A stretch of DNA of 64,000 bases from Cacajao melanocephalus (lineage: Eukaryota > Chordata > Mammalia > Primates > Pitheciidae), in the NCBI GenBank assembly GCA_963573385.1, contig CAUYLG010021626.1, forward strand, positions 1 to 64,000, in the 5' to 3' direction. Positions within the stretch are counted from its first letter, which is position 1; every line of letters begins with the position of its first letter. The notes beneath the pieces are model-generated. The model had not been told where the DNA came from and ran no database searches. It was given only the letters and a program-made list of their open reading frames with translations. Positions 1-56,600 of the stretch are shown piece after piece. Position numbers and translations under genes: made by a program.

Positions 1-120
1 ATGAAAAATTAGAGGACTTAAAATCAAACAAAAAATTAAAACAAAAAAATTAAAAGAAAACAAAACAAACTTTAATACTGATGAAAAATTAGAGGACTTA
101 AAATCAAACAAAAAATTAAA
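1..120 (+). repeat. Tandem duplication, period 80 bp
   Basis: Bases 1-40 recur exactly at 81-120 within A-rich DNA. The first copy may be cut by the window edge. Confidence 0.9.
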
Positions 121-139
121 AGAAAAAAATTTAAAAAAT

Positions 140-905
140 AAAAAGAATTTGATGCACCATTAAATTGGTTGTGTCACCCTTTTTTCTTCTAATATCTTCG
201 ACCTGAGTGTAGCCGAATACTTGGAAGTGAGTGTCGTGGGCACACAGAGAGACTCGGGAGAAATCCTCTGCTTCAAGCTCATGGAGCAGAAAAGGAAACT
301 CCTAACACTTAGAGGGAGTGCAGAAACTTCCCGTTCTATTTTCTTCATTTCTTTGCACTCCAGCCCCTAGTCAAGCCCATGGCCAGAGCAAAAACCTTCA
401 GCAGCCAAAACTCTGAGGGAGAGAGATAGTCCCATTCAGTGGCATTGCATCACCAAGAGGACAGACACAAACTCGGTGTTTGGTTGTTTTTGTTTTCCCA
501 CTGTGTGGCACAACTGTGGAAGTGGGCAGCTCCCCAAAGTGAAACTGAAAGTGGGAGGTTTCTGACCAGCGAACTGAAACCTCAGGGAACCTAAAAGCAC
601 TGAGAAGATAGTGGAAGGGGAGGGCATCCGGCAAGCAACCTCAAAGAGTTGTTTTTGAACTCTTGGGCTCACCACTGGCCTTCATATCACAGATTTAATG
701 AGCACACCAAAAACTCAGAGAACTGTGCTCATGAACAGATTTTTGTTCAGGTACCAACCTACTATGGGATGCAGCCATGAGATAGATCCAAATAGCCCTG
801 CAGAGGATATGAACACAGAACTCACTTTGGAACACTGACCCCAGAAGAACATTGGAACCTGCAGCCTAGTGTATGTGCTTGCTTAAATTAAAATGTTGGC
901 CAGGC
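140..905. other. Unclassified old interspersed sequence
   Basis: No gene is seen. The text resembles an old L1 5' UTR (CCCATTCAGTGGCATTGC, GTGTGGCACAACTGTGG) but I cannot place it firmly. Confidence 0.3.
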
Positions 906-908
906 AAG

Positions 909-1079
909 GTGGACTACAGGCACACACAACCACTCTTGGCTAATATTTTTAAAAATTTTGTAGAGATGGGATCTTGCCATGTTGCCCAGGCGGGTCTTGA
1001 ATTCCAGGGCTCAAGCAGCCCTCCCACCTCAGCCTCCCAAAGTGCTGGAATGATAGGCATGAGTCACACCACCTGGCCT
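909..1079 (-). repeat. Alu fragment (linker and left monomer)
   Basis: Antisense Alu from GGCTAATATTTTT to CACCTGGCC. The right monomer is missing. Confidence 0.85.
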
Positions 1080-1179
1080 CATTATGCTTTTTATTAAGCT
1101 GTCCCTATGAGCTTTGTTGAGTCCAAAGCCCCAAATCCAATCAGTCTGGGCCACTGATGATAGTTTCTAAGAGTAACCG

Positions 1180-1481
1180 CTTTTTTTTTTTTTTTTTTTT
1201 TGAGACTAAGCCTCGCTCTATTGCCCTAGCTGGAATGCAATGGCACCATCTTGGCTCACTGAAACCTCTGCCTCCCAGGTTCAAGCAATTCTCCTGTCTC
1301 AACGTCCTAAGTAGCTGGGATTACAGGCACCCATCACCATGCCTGGCTAATTTTTGAATTTTTAGTAGACAGGGTTTCACCATGTTGGCCAGGCTGGTCT
1401 TGAACTCTTCACTTCAAATGATCCACCCCCTCAGCCTCCCAAAGTGCTAGGATTACAGGTGTGAGCCATTGCACCCAGCTG
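1180..1481 (-). repeat. Alu, full length
   Basis: T-run, GAGACTAAGCCTCGCTC to TGAGCCATTGCACCCAGC. Both monomers are present. Confidence 0.95.
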
Positions 1482-1675
1482 AGAATAATTGCTATTTTAT
1501 GAGAACATCTCTAGTTTTTAATCCTTACGACACCTTTGAAATGGTCTACATAGGAATGACACTTTGTGGCAACTTCAAAAATTGGAGATTTTTGGATTCT
1601 AAAAACAACAAAAACATGTAAAATGTTAGAAATAACATTTCCCAAATATATTTTCTTCATAAAGTATTAAAAAAA

Positions 1676-1834
1676 ATTTTTTTTTGAGACAGTCTCTGTC
1701 ACCCAGGCTGGAGAACAGTGGCAAGATCTTGGCTCACCGCAATCACTGCAACCTGTACCTCCTGGATTTAAGCAATTATTCTGCCTTGCCTCCTGAGTAG
1801 TTGGGATTACAGGCATGTACCACCACGTCCCAGC
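1676..1834 (-). repeat. Alu right monomer, truncated
   Basis: T-run plus right monomer ending CACCACGTCCCAGCC. The left monomer is lost. Confidence 0.85.
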
Positions 1835-1927
1835 CATTAAAATATAAAGGATAACTATTTAACTTTATATGATTTATTTAACTTTGGTGCTTTGACAGAA
1901 CAAAAATTACAGATAAAGTGAGACTGA

Positions 1928-2203
1928 GGCCGGGCCCAGTGTCTTATGCCTGTAATCCCAGCAATTTGGGAGGCTGATGCAGGCAGATCCCTTGAGGTCA
2001 GGAGTTCATGACCAGCCTGGCCAACATGGTAAAACCCCATCTCTACTAAAAATACAAAAATTAGCCAGGCATGATGCCTGTAATCCCAGTTACTCGGGAG
2101 GCTGGGGCAGAATTGCTTGATCCCAGGCCGTGGACGTTGTTTTTAGATGGAGTCTCACTCACTCAGGGCAAGAGTGAGTGAGACTCTATCTTAAAAAAAA
2201 ATC
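1928..2203 (+). repeat. Alu with a fold-back 3' end
   Basis: A normal left monomer, but much of the right monomer is replaced by an inverted copy of the Alu 3' end, giving the hairpin at 2145-2191. Confidence 0.9.
2145..2191. repeat. 20-bp hairpin in the Alu
   Basis: Arms 2145-2164 and 2172-2191 are complementary at 19 of 20 positions around a 7-nt loop. Confidence 0.92.
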
Positions 2204-2387
2204 AACATATAAAAATAAATAAATAATAAAGAAAGAAAGAGAGATTGAATTAAGTGCAGGTACAGCAAGCCAGCTTGCTAACCACTCCGAATTCCTTCCT
2301 GGCATGGCATCCTACATCACAGAGGCTGGAAAGCTACAAACCACACTTCCCAGATTCCTTTGCAATTAAGATTTTAGGACTTCCTGG

Positions 2388-2689
2388 CAGTGCGCGGTGG
2401 CTCACATCTGTAATCCCAGTACTTTGGGAGGCTGATGCGGGTGGATCATGAGGTCAGGAAATCGAGACCATCCTGGCCAACATAGTGAAACCCCGTCTCT
2501 ACTAAAATAGAAAAAAACTAGCCGGGCATGATGGTATGCACCAGTGATCCCAGCTACTCGGAAGGCTAAGGCAAGGGAATCACTTGAACCAGGGAGACAG
2601 AGGTTGCAGTGAGCCCAGTGAACCCAGATCACACCACTGCACTCCAGCCCGGCAACAGAGTGAGACTTTGTCTCAAAAAAAAAAAAAAA

Positions 2690-2691
<2 letters not shown>
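2388..2691 (+). repeat. Alu, full length
   Basis: GCGCGGTGGCTCACATC to GAGACTTTGTCTC and an A tail that runs into a TCTA microsatellite. Confidence 0.95.
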
Positions 2692-3011
<320 letters not shown>

Positions 3012-3504
3012 GACATCCTGTTGGTTCTTTCCAATCAGATGCACTGCAGTGAGCCATAATTTTGAACCACACTACGTGGGAAAAGCAGCAGATGTGCTTT
3101 TTATGGAACATGCAGAGACAGCACAGTCCTGGAGCTGGCAGCCAGGGTGTGGCTTCCTCATTCCTCATCCAGCAGTTTTCTCATTCTGGACAGGCGGCAG
3201 CAACGGGATGGTCCAGTTGTGTACTTTGGTTTGGGAATGTACTTCTAAAAGACTAGGCAATTCTTCTGCGAGATATTTATATACCTGAATAAAAACCCTT
3301 TGGGTTTAAACTACTTTGAGTGGATTTTCTCACTTTCAGTCAAGAACTGACCAATTCACATTTTAACATTTCTTCCAATACATCATGTTCCTAGTTTAAA
3401 GTTTTATAGCAATATTTTCTTGAACTGCTTTTCTAAGCTGAGACAATGTGTCTTGTATAATATATAGATAAATGCTATTAAAAAATCAAACTACTGTACT
3501 ATTG

Positions 3505-4005
3505 TTTTTAGATACAGCTATAATTTTATTATAAAACCGTTCTTTTGGCATTAGTTGGTTACAGTGATAGCAAGATACTGTGAGTGTGCAGACCAGCTCT
3601 GATGGAACCACTATATTCCCTGCTTACTGAACCAAACTTCGGCTACCTCATATCCATTACATACAAGTGACTGGCAGTCATTACTGCTACAAATCTTGAC
3701 ACATGTACCACTGAGGGAGGAGCTGATGCTAAGGGATTAGATTACATGTTGATAAAACTACAAAAGTTCCTTTATGGGACTTTTTCTTTCCCCTCCCATC
3801 CAATGACTTTGCTTTAGAAGAATCACATTACTTAGAGCTAGTCTGAGTAGCAGCAGCACCCAAGGAGCATCAGTTCTTGTTAAAAAGCAATACCTGTATG
3901 ATGTACTTTTACACCACAGGCAAAGGGAAGGATCACTCTAGTTTTAAACTCCTGCATAGATTCCCTTAATAAAAAAAGCAACCCATCAAGTTCTTCTGGA
4001 TGGTG
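3505..4005 (-). other. FNTA: FNTA 3' UTR
   Basis: About 500 nt of unique sequence without interspersed repeats follows the stop codon and ends just past an AATAAA signal. The exact cleavage position is inferred. Confidence 0.75.
3525..3530 (-). terminator. FNTA: FNTA polyadenylation signal AATAAA
   Basis: A canonical hexamer on the minus strand, about 480 nt after the stop codon. It is the first canonical signal seen in the UTR, with cleavage expected 10-30 nt further on. Confidence 0.75.
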
Positions 4006-45098
<41,093 letters not shown>

Positions 45099-45180
45099 CT
45101 CGCCTCGGTCCGCAGCGGAGGTGGTGACGGAGGCCCCGCCCCTCGGAGTCCCCGCCCATCCCTTCCCCGCCAACCGGGCA

Positions 45181-45189
45181 ACTTCCGGT
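45181..45189 (-). promoter_or_regulatory. ETS-family site ACCGGAAGT
   Basis: A GABPA/ELK-type consensus on the FNTA sense strand, about 85 bp upstream of the start codon, a typical position in TATA-less promoters. Binding is inferred from the motif only. Confidence 0.5.
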
Positions 45190-45202
45190 TTCCTGGGTTG
45201 AT

Positions 45203-45238
45203 TTTATTTATTTATTTATTTATTTATTTTTATTTTTA
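45203..45238 (+). repeat. (TTTA)n microsatellite in the promoter
   Basis: About eight TTTA units followed by a T-rich tail interrupt the CpG island about 110 bp upstream of the FNTA start codon. It may be an old Alu-tail remnant. Confidence 0.9.
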
Positions 45239-45549
45239 AACCGTAGAGGTGCTGGCCATGGGGTCCTGGCTGGCGGCCCGGGCCGGGGTGGGAGTGTGTG
45301 GGTGCTGCCGGCGTCCGCCGCGAGGCTGCGCGGCTCTTCCGAGGTCCCCCAGGATCCCACCCGTCTTCCCGTGTGTCGCCGTTCCCGAGCCTTGCAGATG
45401 TCACTCGGACAGTATTAGTCCCGTTAGCGGCCCTGGCAGGAAGAGGGCGATGCCTTTTTGGACGGAAGCTTGCGGCTCAGGGTGGCTGGCGGACACTGAA
45501 CACTCAGCCCTTTGCGTCCATCTCAGCATTTCGAAAACAAAATATAAAG

Positions 45550-45845
45550 GCCGGGAACGGTGGTTCACGCCTGATCCCAGCCGCTCAGAGGCCGCGGCGG
45601 GAGGACCGCGTGAGCCCAGGAGGATCGCGTGAACCCGGGCGGTAGAGACCAGCCTGGGCAGCATAATGCAACCCCTTCTCTACGAAAAACACAAAAACTT
45701 ATCAGGACGTCATGTGGGCGCCTGTGGTTCCAGCTACTCGGGAGGCTGAGGTGGGAGGATCGCTTGAGCTGGGAGTTCGAGGGTGCAGTGAGGTGAGATG
45801 CGACTGCACTCCAGCCTGAGTGACAGAGACCCTGTTTCAAAACAA
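45550..45845 (+). repeat. Alu, diverged, CpG-rich
   Basis: GGCCGGGAACGGTGGTTC to ACCCTGTTTC, at the upstream edge of the CpG island. Confidence 0.93.
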
Positions 45846-46013
45846 ACACACACACCATTAAAAAAAGAAAGTAATTTTTGGTGAAGTTCATGTTCGTATT
45901 TATATATGTTCAGATATAATGGTGTAAACCAAAAAAAATAAAATTCTGAAGCCAAACCATCTGAATAGACCCTTCCTCTCGGCCAAAGGCATTCCAAAGT
46001 TAACCTGAAAAAC

Positions 46014-46492
46014 TTGTTCAGGCCATGATAGAAGGGGGTAGGGTAGGCCACTAACATTAAGGCCAACCTTAAGTCTGATAAGAAACATTTACAATCTATT
46101 CTCTCTGAAGCCTGTTACTTGGAGGCTTCATCTGCCTAATAAAACCTTGGTCTCCACAATCTCTTATCACAAATCTGGACATTCTTTCTATTCATAATAA
46201 CTTTCAACCAGTTGCTAATCAGAACATATTTAAACTTACCTAGGCCTGGAAGCACCACTTCCCTGACTCTGAGTTGTCTTGTCCTTCCAGACAAACCAAT
46301 GTGCATCTTGCATGTATTTGATTGAAGTCTCATGCCTCCCAAAAATGTATAAAACCCATCTATGCCCCAACCACCCTGGGCACATGTTCTCAGGATCTCT
46401 TGAGGGCTGTGTCACAGGCCATGAATCATTCATATTTGGCTCAGAATAAATCTCTTCAAATGTTTTCCAGAATTTGACTCTTTTCATTAACA
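46014..46492 (+). mobile_element. Probable ERV solo LTR, family not named
   Basis: Has a TATA box (TATAAAA, 46348-46354) and an AATAAA signal (46445-46450) about 95 bp apart, as in an LTR with a short R region. Boundaries are approximate and no internal viral sequence is next to it. It lies about 1 kb upstream of FNTA on the opposite strand. Confidence 0.5.
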
Positions 46493-46905
46493 AGGGGTCA
46501 TATGAATGTATGCTGTTGTGGCTCAGAAAACAATACCCCAAATGAAGGTCTAAGCATCAGCTTCAGAAGCCCATTCTCTCTGACCTTCTCCTGTCCTCCT
46601 CTCTGTGACCACTCATCCTCTCCTGAGGCAAACCACAGCAACTAGAATCCCTCTTCCCCCTTGCGGGTTGTAGAAACCAGAACCTTTTTCCCCCAAAGTC
46701 AGCCATGGCATCTGCAAATACTACTCTAACCTTCCTCCAGCCCTGCCTTTCTATGTGACAGCTGGCTGTAAAGAAAATAAACCCTAGTTCCAGAGGGCTC
46801 TTATCCCACTGGGGGTCGCAGGGAGGAATGCTGCACAGAGAGACCAAGGAAAACCTGAACAGACAGGCCTTGCTGAGTTTCTCCACTCCATATATTGCAT
46901 TAAAT
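46493..46905. repeat. Unclassified LTR-like sequence
   Basis: Non-coding sequence with C/T-rich tracts and an AAGAAAATAAACCC motif resembling the end of another old LTR. I cannot name the family. Confidence 0.3.
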
Positions 46906-47175
46906 CACCCTCTTTTTGTTCAAAGAGGCTATAGAATTGGTGCAGAAATAAGTAAACCAAATAATGGGACAGAGTAGAGAACTCACAAACAGATCCATGC
47001 ATATGTGGGTGCTTGAGACTAGACAAAGCCTTCACTGCACAAGATTGAGAAAAGGATGGTGTTCTGAATAATGGTGCTGGGTCAATTGGGCACCAACAGA
47101 GGAAAAGAAAAAGAAATTGCATCCCTATGTCATACTTCCTAGACTACAGTGTGAAAGTAAAAACATAAAACCTTA

Positions 47176-47602
<427 letters not shown>

Positions 47603-47695
47603 TCACTACATTGGCAAAAATGGAAACGCCAAGTGGCTTTGGAAAATAGGTCGGCATTATGTAGGAAAGTTGAGATACACATTGTTATCACCCAG

Positions 47696-48085
47696 TGCTA
47701 TGGTTTGGATATTTTGCCCCTACCAAAACTTATTCAGGGTTGACAGGCATGGCCTAGTGGGAGCTGTTTGGGTCATGGGAGCAGATTCCTCATGAATAGA
47801 TTAATGCCCTCGCTTAAGGATAAGTAGGTTCTTGCTCTTGCAGAATAGACTAGCTGTCTTCCTCAGTTTCTCTCTCTTGCTTCTTCTCCTGCTATGTGAT
47901 CTTCTTGCACACAGTACACCCCTTCTCTTTCCCTGATGAGTTGAAGCAGCCTGAGGACCTCTTCAGATAAAGCTGCCCAGTCTTGAGTCTTTCAGCCTCC
48001 AGAATCATAAGCCAAATAAATCTCTTTTCTTTATAAATTACCAGCCTCAGGTATTCTATTATAGTAACACAAAATGACTAAGACA
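47696..48085 (+). mobile_element. MST-type MaLR solo LTR
   Basis: 390 bp with TG...CA ends (TGCTATGGTTTGGATATT to GACTAAGACA) and a perfect 5-bp target duplication CCCAG at 47691-47695 and 48086-48090. It contains GGTGGGAG-type and AATAAATCTCTTTTCTTTAT motifs of the THE1/MST group. It is a solo LTR of an old retrovirus-like element, inserted in an L1 fragment. Confidence 0.88.
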
Positions 48086-48309
48086 CCCAGCAATACTCAG
48101 GTATATATATATATTTTTAAATGGTGTACTCACAGGCATCAGAACACATGAACAACAGTACTGGCAACACATTGTAATAGCCACAGACCAGAAACAACCA
48201 ACATGCTCATCAAGAGTACAACGTGGTATAGTCATATGATGGAATATTTGCAAAATAAAATGTATGACTAAAGCTCATGCAATAATCAGCATGGTTAAAA
48301 GAAAAATCA

Positions 48310-49044
<735 letters not shown>

Positions 49045-49679
49045 TTATTCACAACACTTTCAACACCAAATGTGTGAGGTTTTCCTTCACATTAAGCAAT
49101 CCTTCAACTCTACTGACACCAGATGGGTAACCTACAATTAAATATGACACTAACTACCCTGAGCTAGCAGAGACCCCACAGGTTAAGGGCTCGGTCCCAC
49201 AAGACTGCTCCCCCACTTCAGATGCCAGTCACAGCTCCCAGGTTGTCACCTGAACTTCTGATAAACTGGCTACAAATCAGGAGTTCCCACAACCCCTCAT
49301 GTTTGATATTTTGCTATATCGGCTCATAGAACTCAGGGAAACACATTACTTACGTTTACTGGTTTATTATAAGGGATATTACAGGTGAGGAGGTACATAG
49401 GGTGAGGTCTGGAACGGTTCTGAGCATGCGAGCTGCTGTTCCCATGGAGTTTGGGGTCTGCTACCCTCTTGCATGTGGATGCATTCTTTTTCAGCAACCC
49501 CGAAGCTCTCTGAGCCTCTTCCAATTAGGGTTGTTATAGATGCTTCACTACATAGTGAAGTAATTGATTAAATCATTGGTTACTGGTGATTGACTCAACC
49601 TCTGGCTCTTCTCCCATTCCCAGAGATGGGGGCGGCGAAAGTTCCAATCCTCTAATCACATGCTTGGCTTCCCTGGTGT

Positions 49680-50384
49680 CTTAATCCATTTAATGTTGTG
49701 ATAAAGGAATGGCTGTGGCTGGGTAATTTATCAAGAAAAGAGGTTGACTGGGCTCATGGTTCTGCAGGCTGTGCAAGAAGCATTGCACCAGCATCTGCTT
49801 CTGGTGAGGGCCTCAGTCTACGTCCAGTAATGGCAGAAGCTGAAAGGGAGCCATTGTGCAAAGATCACAGGGCAAGAGAGGATGCAGGACAGAGGGGAGG
49901 GGCCCGGCTCTTCCTAAAAATCAGCTCTTATGGGAATCAATAAAGTGAGAACTGTTGTGGCTCACACCTGTAATCCTAGCACTTTGGGAGGCCAAGGCAG
50001 GCGGATCACGAGGTCAAGAGATCGAGACCATCCTGGTCAACATGGTAAAACCCAGTCTCTACTAAAAATACAAAAATTAGCTGGGTATGGTGGCGCACAC
50101 CTACAATCCCAGCTACTCAGGAGGCTGAGACAGGAGAATCGCCCAGGAAGTGGAGGCTGCAGTGAGCCAAGATCATGCCTCTGCAATCCAGTCTGGTGAC
50201 AGAGTGAAACTCCATCAAAAAAAAAAAAAAAATAGAGTGAGAACTCACTTATTACTGAGAGGATGACACCAAGCCATTCATGAGAAATCCATCTTGATGA
50301 CCCAAACACCTCCCATAGGCCCCACCTCCAACACTGGGAATTACATTTCAACATAAGATTTGGAGGGTCGAATATTCAAACCGT
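49680..50384 (+). repeat. Medium-reiterated repeat split by an Alu
   Basis: TCTTAATCCATTTAATGTTG to GTCGAATATTCAAACCGTAG matches a familiar LTR-like repeat. It is interrupted at 49955-50233. I cannot name the family. Confidence 0.5.
49955..50233 (+). repeat. Alu
   Basis: TTGTGGCTCACACCTG to AACTCCATC and A tail. Confidence 0.95.
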
Positions 50385-50415
50385 AGTGAGACTCCATCTC
50401 AAAAAAAAAAAAAAG
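50385..50415 (+). repeat. Alu tail remnant (about 30 bp)
   Basis: Only AGTGAGACTCCATCTC plus the A tail remains, an extreme 5' truncation. Confidence 0.8.
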
Positions 50416-51012
50416 GACATTTCTTTCACCTTTCACCTTTATCAATTAGGAAATTAAAAGAATTATGGACTCTCTGGCCAGCAGCTGGAGATAAAGACCA
50501 AAGTACGTATTTATTATATCACAATACCGCAGTTGTATAAACAAAGTGCTGAGCGAAAGAACCCACAGTGTATAATTCTATGTACATATAGTTTAGTAAC
50601 AGGCAAAATTACACCCTATTGTTTTTACTTAATGATAAAACTCCAAACAAAAAAAGAAAATGGTTACTGCAGAACTCAGACTAGTACCTCTAGGGGAGGA
50701 GAGGAGGTTATGGTTGAGAAGGAACATGTGTAGGGATTCCAGGGTACTTGCAACATTTGATTTTCTGCCTTGGATCACGGTGACACTGGTGTTCACTAGA
50801 TCATCACCACAGGGAGAAACGTGGAATTCTGTGTTCCCAAGTTTCATGTAAGTCAAATGTACTCCAGGTAACGGTTTTATGCTAGCTTGATTTGAAAGTG
50901 ATCACTTTTCTAGAAAATTACATAAAAGCTGTACTTCACTAAAAGCAATTCTTTGTTACTCAAAAAAAAAATCTATAACTCACTTTTCATAAAGGCTGTT
51001 TGAAAAAAAACA

Positions 51013-51303
51013 TTTTTTTTTGAGACAGAGTCTCACTCTGTTGCCCAGGCTCCAGGCTGGAGTGGAGTAATCTCAGCTCACCACAACCTCTGCCTCCCAG
51101 GTTCAAGTGATTCTCCCACCTCAGTCTCCCAGGTAGCTGGGACTAGAGGTGCATACCACCATGCCTGGCTAATTTTTGCATTTTTAGTACGGACAGGGTT
51201 TCAGTATGTTGGTCAGGCTGGTCTTGAATCCTAACCTCATGATCCACCCTCCTTGGCCTCCCAAAGTGCTGGAATTACAGGCCTGAGCCACCGTGCCCGG
51301 CCT
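51013..51303 (-). repeat. Alu
   Basis: T-run, GAGACAGAGTCTCACTC to CACCGTGCCCGGCC, with CCAGGCT duplicated. Confidence 0.95.
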
Positions 51304-51522
51304 AGGCTGTTTGAAATTCTGAAAGGGAAGAAATGCGACTTTAGCTTTATGAAGCCAGCTTGCTTCTTTCTGTCTGAACACTCTGGAGACAAATGTTGAA
51401 ATATATTGGCCAACATGATGTGTAGCTTGGTCTCCTCCACAGAAACAGAGTTTTTAATGACTGCATGATATTTCTTTTTAGATACTATGCTTTATATAGT
51501 AGTTAATAGTTATATAGCAGTT

Positions 51523-51785
51523 ACAGGCCCACAATTGTAACCCCAGCACTTTGGGAGGCCAAGGTGGGAGGATTCCTTGAGCCCAGGAGTTTGAGACCAG
51601 CCTAGGCAACCCCAGTGCTACAAAAAAAAAATTAGCTGGGCATGGTGGTGCATGCCTGTGGTCCCAGCTACTCCGGAGGCTGAGGTGGGAGGATCACTTG
51701 AGCCCAGGAAGTTGAGGCTGCAGTAAGCCATGATTGTGCCTGTACTCAGCCTGGGCAACAGAGGGAGATCCCGGATCTAAAAAAT
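51523..51785 (+). repeat. Alu, 5'-truncated
   Basis: Starts at ACAGGCCCACAATTGTAAC, old type, ends ATCCCGGATC. Confidence 0.92.
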
Positions 51786-51793
51786 AATAACGT

Positions 51794-52650
<857 letters not shown>

Positions 52651-52937
52651 TCACAGGGTCTTACTGTCACCCAGGCTGGAGTGTAGTGGCGAAATCATAG
52701 CTCACTGCAGCCTTGAACTCCTGGACTCAAGCAATCCTCCCACTTCAGCCTCCCAACTAGGTGGAAAGACAGGTGTGTGCCATCATGCCTGGCTGATTTT
52801 TTTTTTTTTTAATTGTTGTAAAGACAGAATCTTGCTATGTTGCCCAGGCTGGTCTCAAACTCCTGGGCCCAAGCAATCCTCCTAATTTGGCCTCGCAAAG
52901 TGTTGGGATTACAGGCGTGAGCCATTGTGCCTGGCCT
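52651..52937 (-). repeat. Alu, old
   Basis: CAGGGTCTTACTGTCACC to CATTGTGCCTGGCC. Confidence 0.93.
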
Positions 52938-53106
52938 GACATAAATTTTGAAATCAACAAGTATAAGCCCTTTATATTTACTTTTCATAATAGAAACTTT
53001 CAATCTAAACAAATATAGAGGAAATAATTCAATAAACCCTCATATCCTCTCAGCCAAGTAATGAAATAATCACCAACTCATGAATATTGATGTCAATACT
53101 CTTATT

Positions 53107-53388
53107 TTTTTGAGACAGAGTCTCACTCTGTTGCCCAGGATGGAGTGGTGTGATCTTAGCTCACTGCAACCTCTGCCTCCTGGGTTCAAGTGATTCTCCT
53201 GCCTCAGCCTCCCAAGTAGCTGAGATTACAGGTGGGAGCAACAACAGCTGGCAAGTTTTTGTATTTTTAGTAGAGACGGGGTTTCACTACATTAGCCAGG
53301 CTGGTCTCAAACTGCTAATCTCAAGTGATTCACTCGTCTCGGCCTCCCAAAGTGCTGGGATTACCGGTGTGAGTGACCACGCTTGGCC
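53107..53388 (-). repeat. Alu
   Basis: TTTTTTTGAGACAGAGTC to CACGCTTGGCC. Confidence 0.95.
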
Positions 53389-53465
53389 CCAGTACTCTTC
53401 TCTTAATCCTTCACCCTACGGAAATATTTTGAAGCAAATTCAAGACATCATATAACACATCATTA

Positions 53466-53858
<393 letters not shown>

Positions 53859-54022
53859 TTACTCTCCTACCTGAAGCAACTAAGACAACAGGACCAAAAA
53901 ACTGAGACAACAGTTCTCATCAGGACATCAGGAAAATAAGGACCATAAACTCTGAGTGATATGACACAAAAAAAGAGGAATCCTGCAACTGCCTCAGCTT
54001 ATAGCCTATAAAAAATTTCTAG

Positions 54023-54134
54023 GGGCTAGGTGTAGCCCTTACACCTGTAATCCCAGCACTTTAGGAGAATTGCGTGAGATCAGGAGTTTGAGAACAGCTT
54101 GGGCCACATAGCAAGACCCTGTCTCAAAAAAAAG
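54023..54134 (+). repeat. Alu monomer-like fragment
   Basis: CTAGGTGTAGCCCTTACACC to ACCCTGTCTC, shorter than a monomer. Confidence 0.85.
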
Positions 54135-54145
54135 TTAAGTAATTA

Positions 54146-54472
<327 letters not shown>

Positions 54473-54767
54473 TACATGTGCAGGCCATGATTTAGAGACG
54501 CAGAGCACAATGGCCCTTCCTGAGTTGAGAAGGCAGCGCTGGACATCTGAGGAAGCCAGTGTGGCTACATTTTACAAGGCAGGATACCTGAAGGAGACAG
54601 TTATAGAGAGAACTCTGAAGACTTGCTGAGGGTCGCCCTCAAGTATTCAGTTGCGTAATGAGCAGTGTATATATTGGAGGAATAAACAAGGATGGAAAAA
54701 GGATCACACAAAGAATTAGATGGGAGAATTCCTGAAGCTCACACATAGTCACAAATACTGCCTGTTC

Positions 54768-54894
54768 AGATGGATCACTTGAGCCCAGGAGTTCGAGGTT
54801 GCAATCAGCTATGATCATGTCACTGCATTCCAGCATGGGTGACAGAGCAAGACTCTGTCTTTAAAACAACAACAAAAACAACAAAAACAAAAAA
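54768..54894 (+). repeat. Alu right-monomer fragment
   Basis: GATGGATCACTTGAGCCC to GACTCTGTCTTT, 5'-truncated. Confidence 0.9.
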
Positions 54895-55702
54895 GGAAAT
54901 ACTGCCTGTTTTTACCATCTACAGCAAGAAATTCACAGGGTAGCAGGTAGAGTACCCAACAGGGTCTTCCCTTAGGCGTGGGTGAAATTATCCCAAATAT
55001 AGACATGGTTGGGCAAGACCCAAAGGGATCAATCTGCTTCCAATTAACCTAACTGCACCCCATTAAAAAGTTCAACAATTATTGTAGTAATAGAAAAATA
55101 TTGATCATCCAATAAAATAAAGTTCACAATGTCTGGCATCCAATTTAAAGTTTCCAGGCACACAAAGAAGTAGAAAAATTTGACTCATTATGAGGAGGAA
55201 AAAATATCTATCAAAACCAACCCTGAACTAATACAAACATTACAATCAACAGACATGGGCACTAAGACAGTTGTAACTGTGTTCCTAATGATCAAAAAGC
55301 TAGCAGAAATATTCCACATGTTAAGTAGAGATGTGGAAGATATCAATGAAAAAAACAAATAAATTTAACCTCTAGAGATAAAAAAATACACTGGATGGCA
55401 TTAGCAAATTGGACATTCTAGACAAAAAGATTTGTGAATTTGAAGACAGTCATAGAAATTATCCAAAATGAAACTGAGAGAAAAGACTGGAAAGAGATCC
55501 ACAGAGCATCCATAAGCTGTCAGACACCCTTAGCTCACTAATATCTGTGAATCTAGAGTTCTCAGAGAGGAGCAGAAGGATAGACAAAATATTTAAAGGC
55601 ATAATAGCTGCAGTTTTTCCAAATTGGAGAAAAACTATAAACCTACAAAGCTCAAAGAAGCCCAAACACAAGAAATGTTAAAAAAAAAAAAAAAAATACA
55701 CG

Positions 55703-56000
<298 letters not shown>

Positions 56001-56083
56001 ATGACAAATCAAAATCAAATTGCTCAAAAGCAGTGATAAAGAGAAAATCTTAAAATCCAACAAAGAAGAAAGAATACATATTA

Positions 56084-56432
<349 letters not shown>

Positions 56433-56600
56433 AGAAGAAACCTACTGATGACAGCAGATTCTCAATGGAAACTGCAGTAGGCGGTCTCGCAGATAGCCCC
56501 TAAGGAGCCCACCTCTTGGAATTCATATTCTTGTAAAGTCCCCTCCATTTGAGTGCAGGCTGACCACATGACCAGCTTCTAATGAATAGAATATGGCAAA

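Noticed and set aside
45249..45632. A 127-codon plus-strand reading frame upstream of FNTA
   Set aside because: The frame comes from CpG-island GC content and runs into an Alu. No protein family is recognised.
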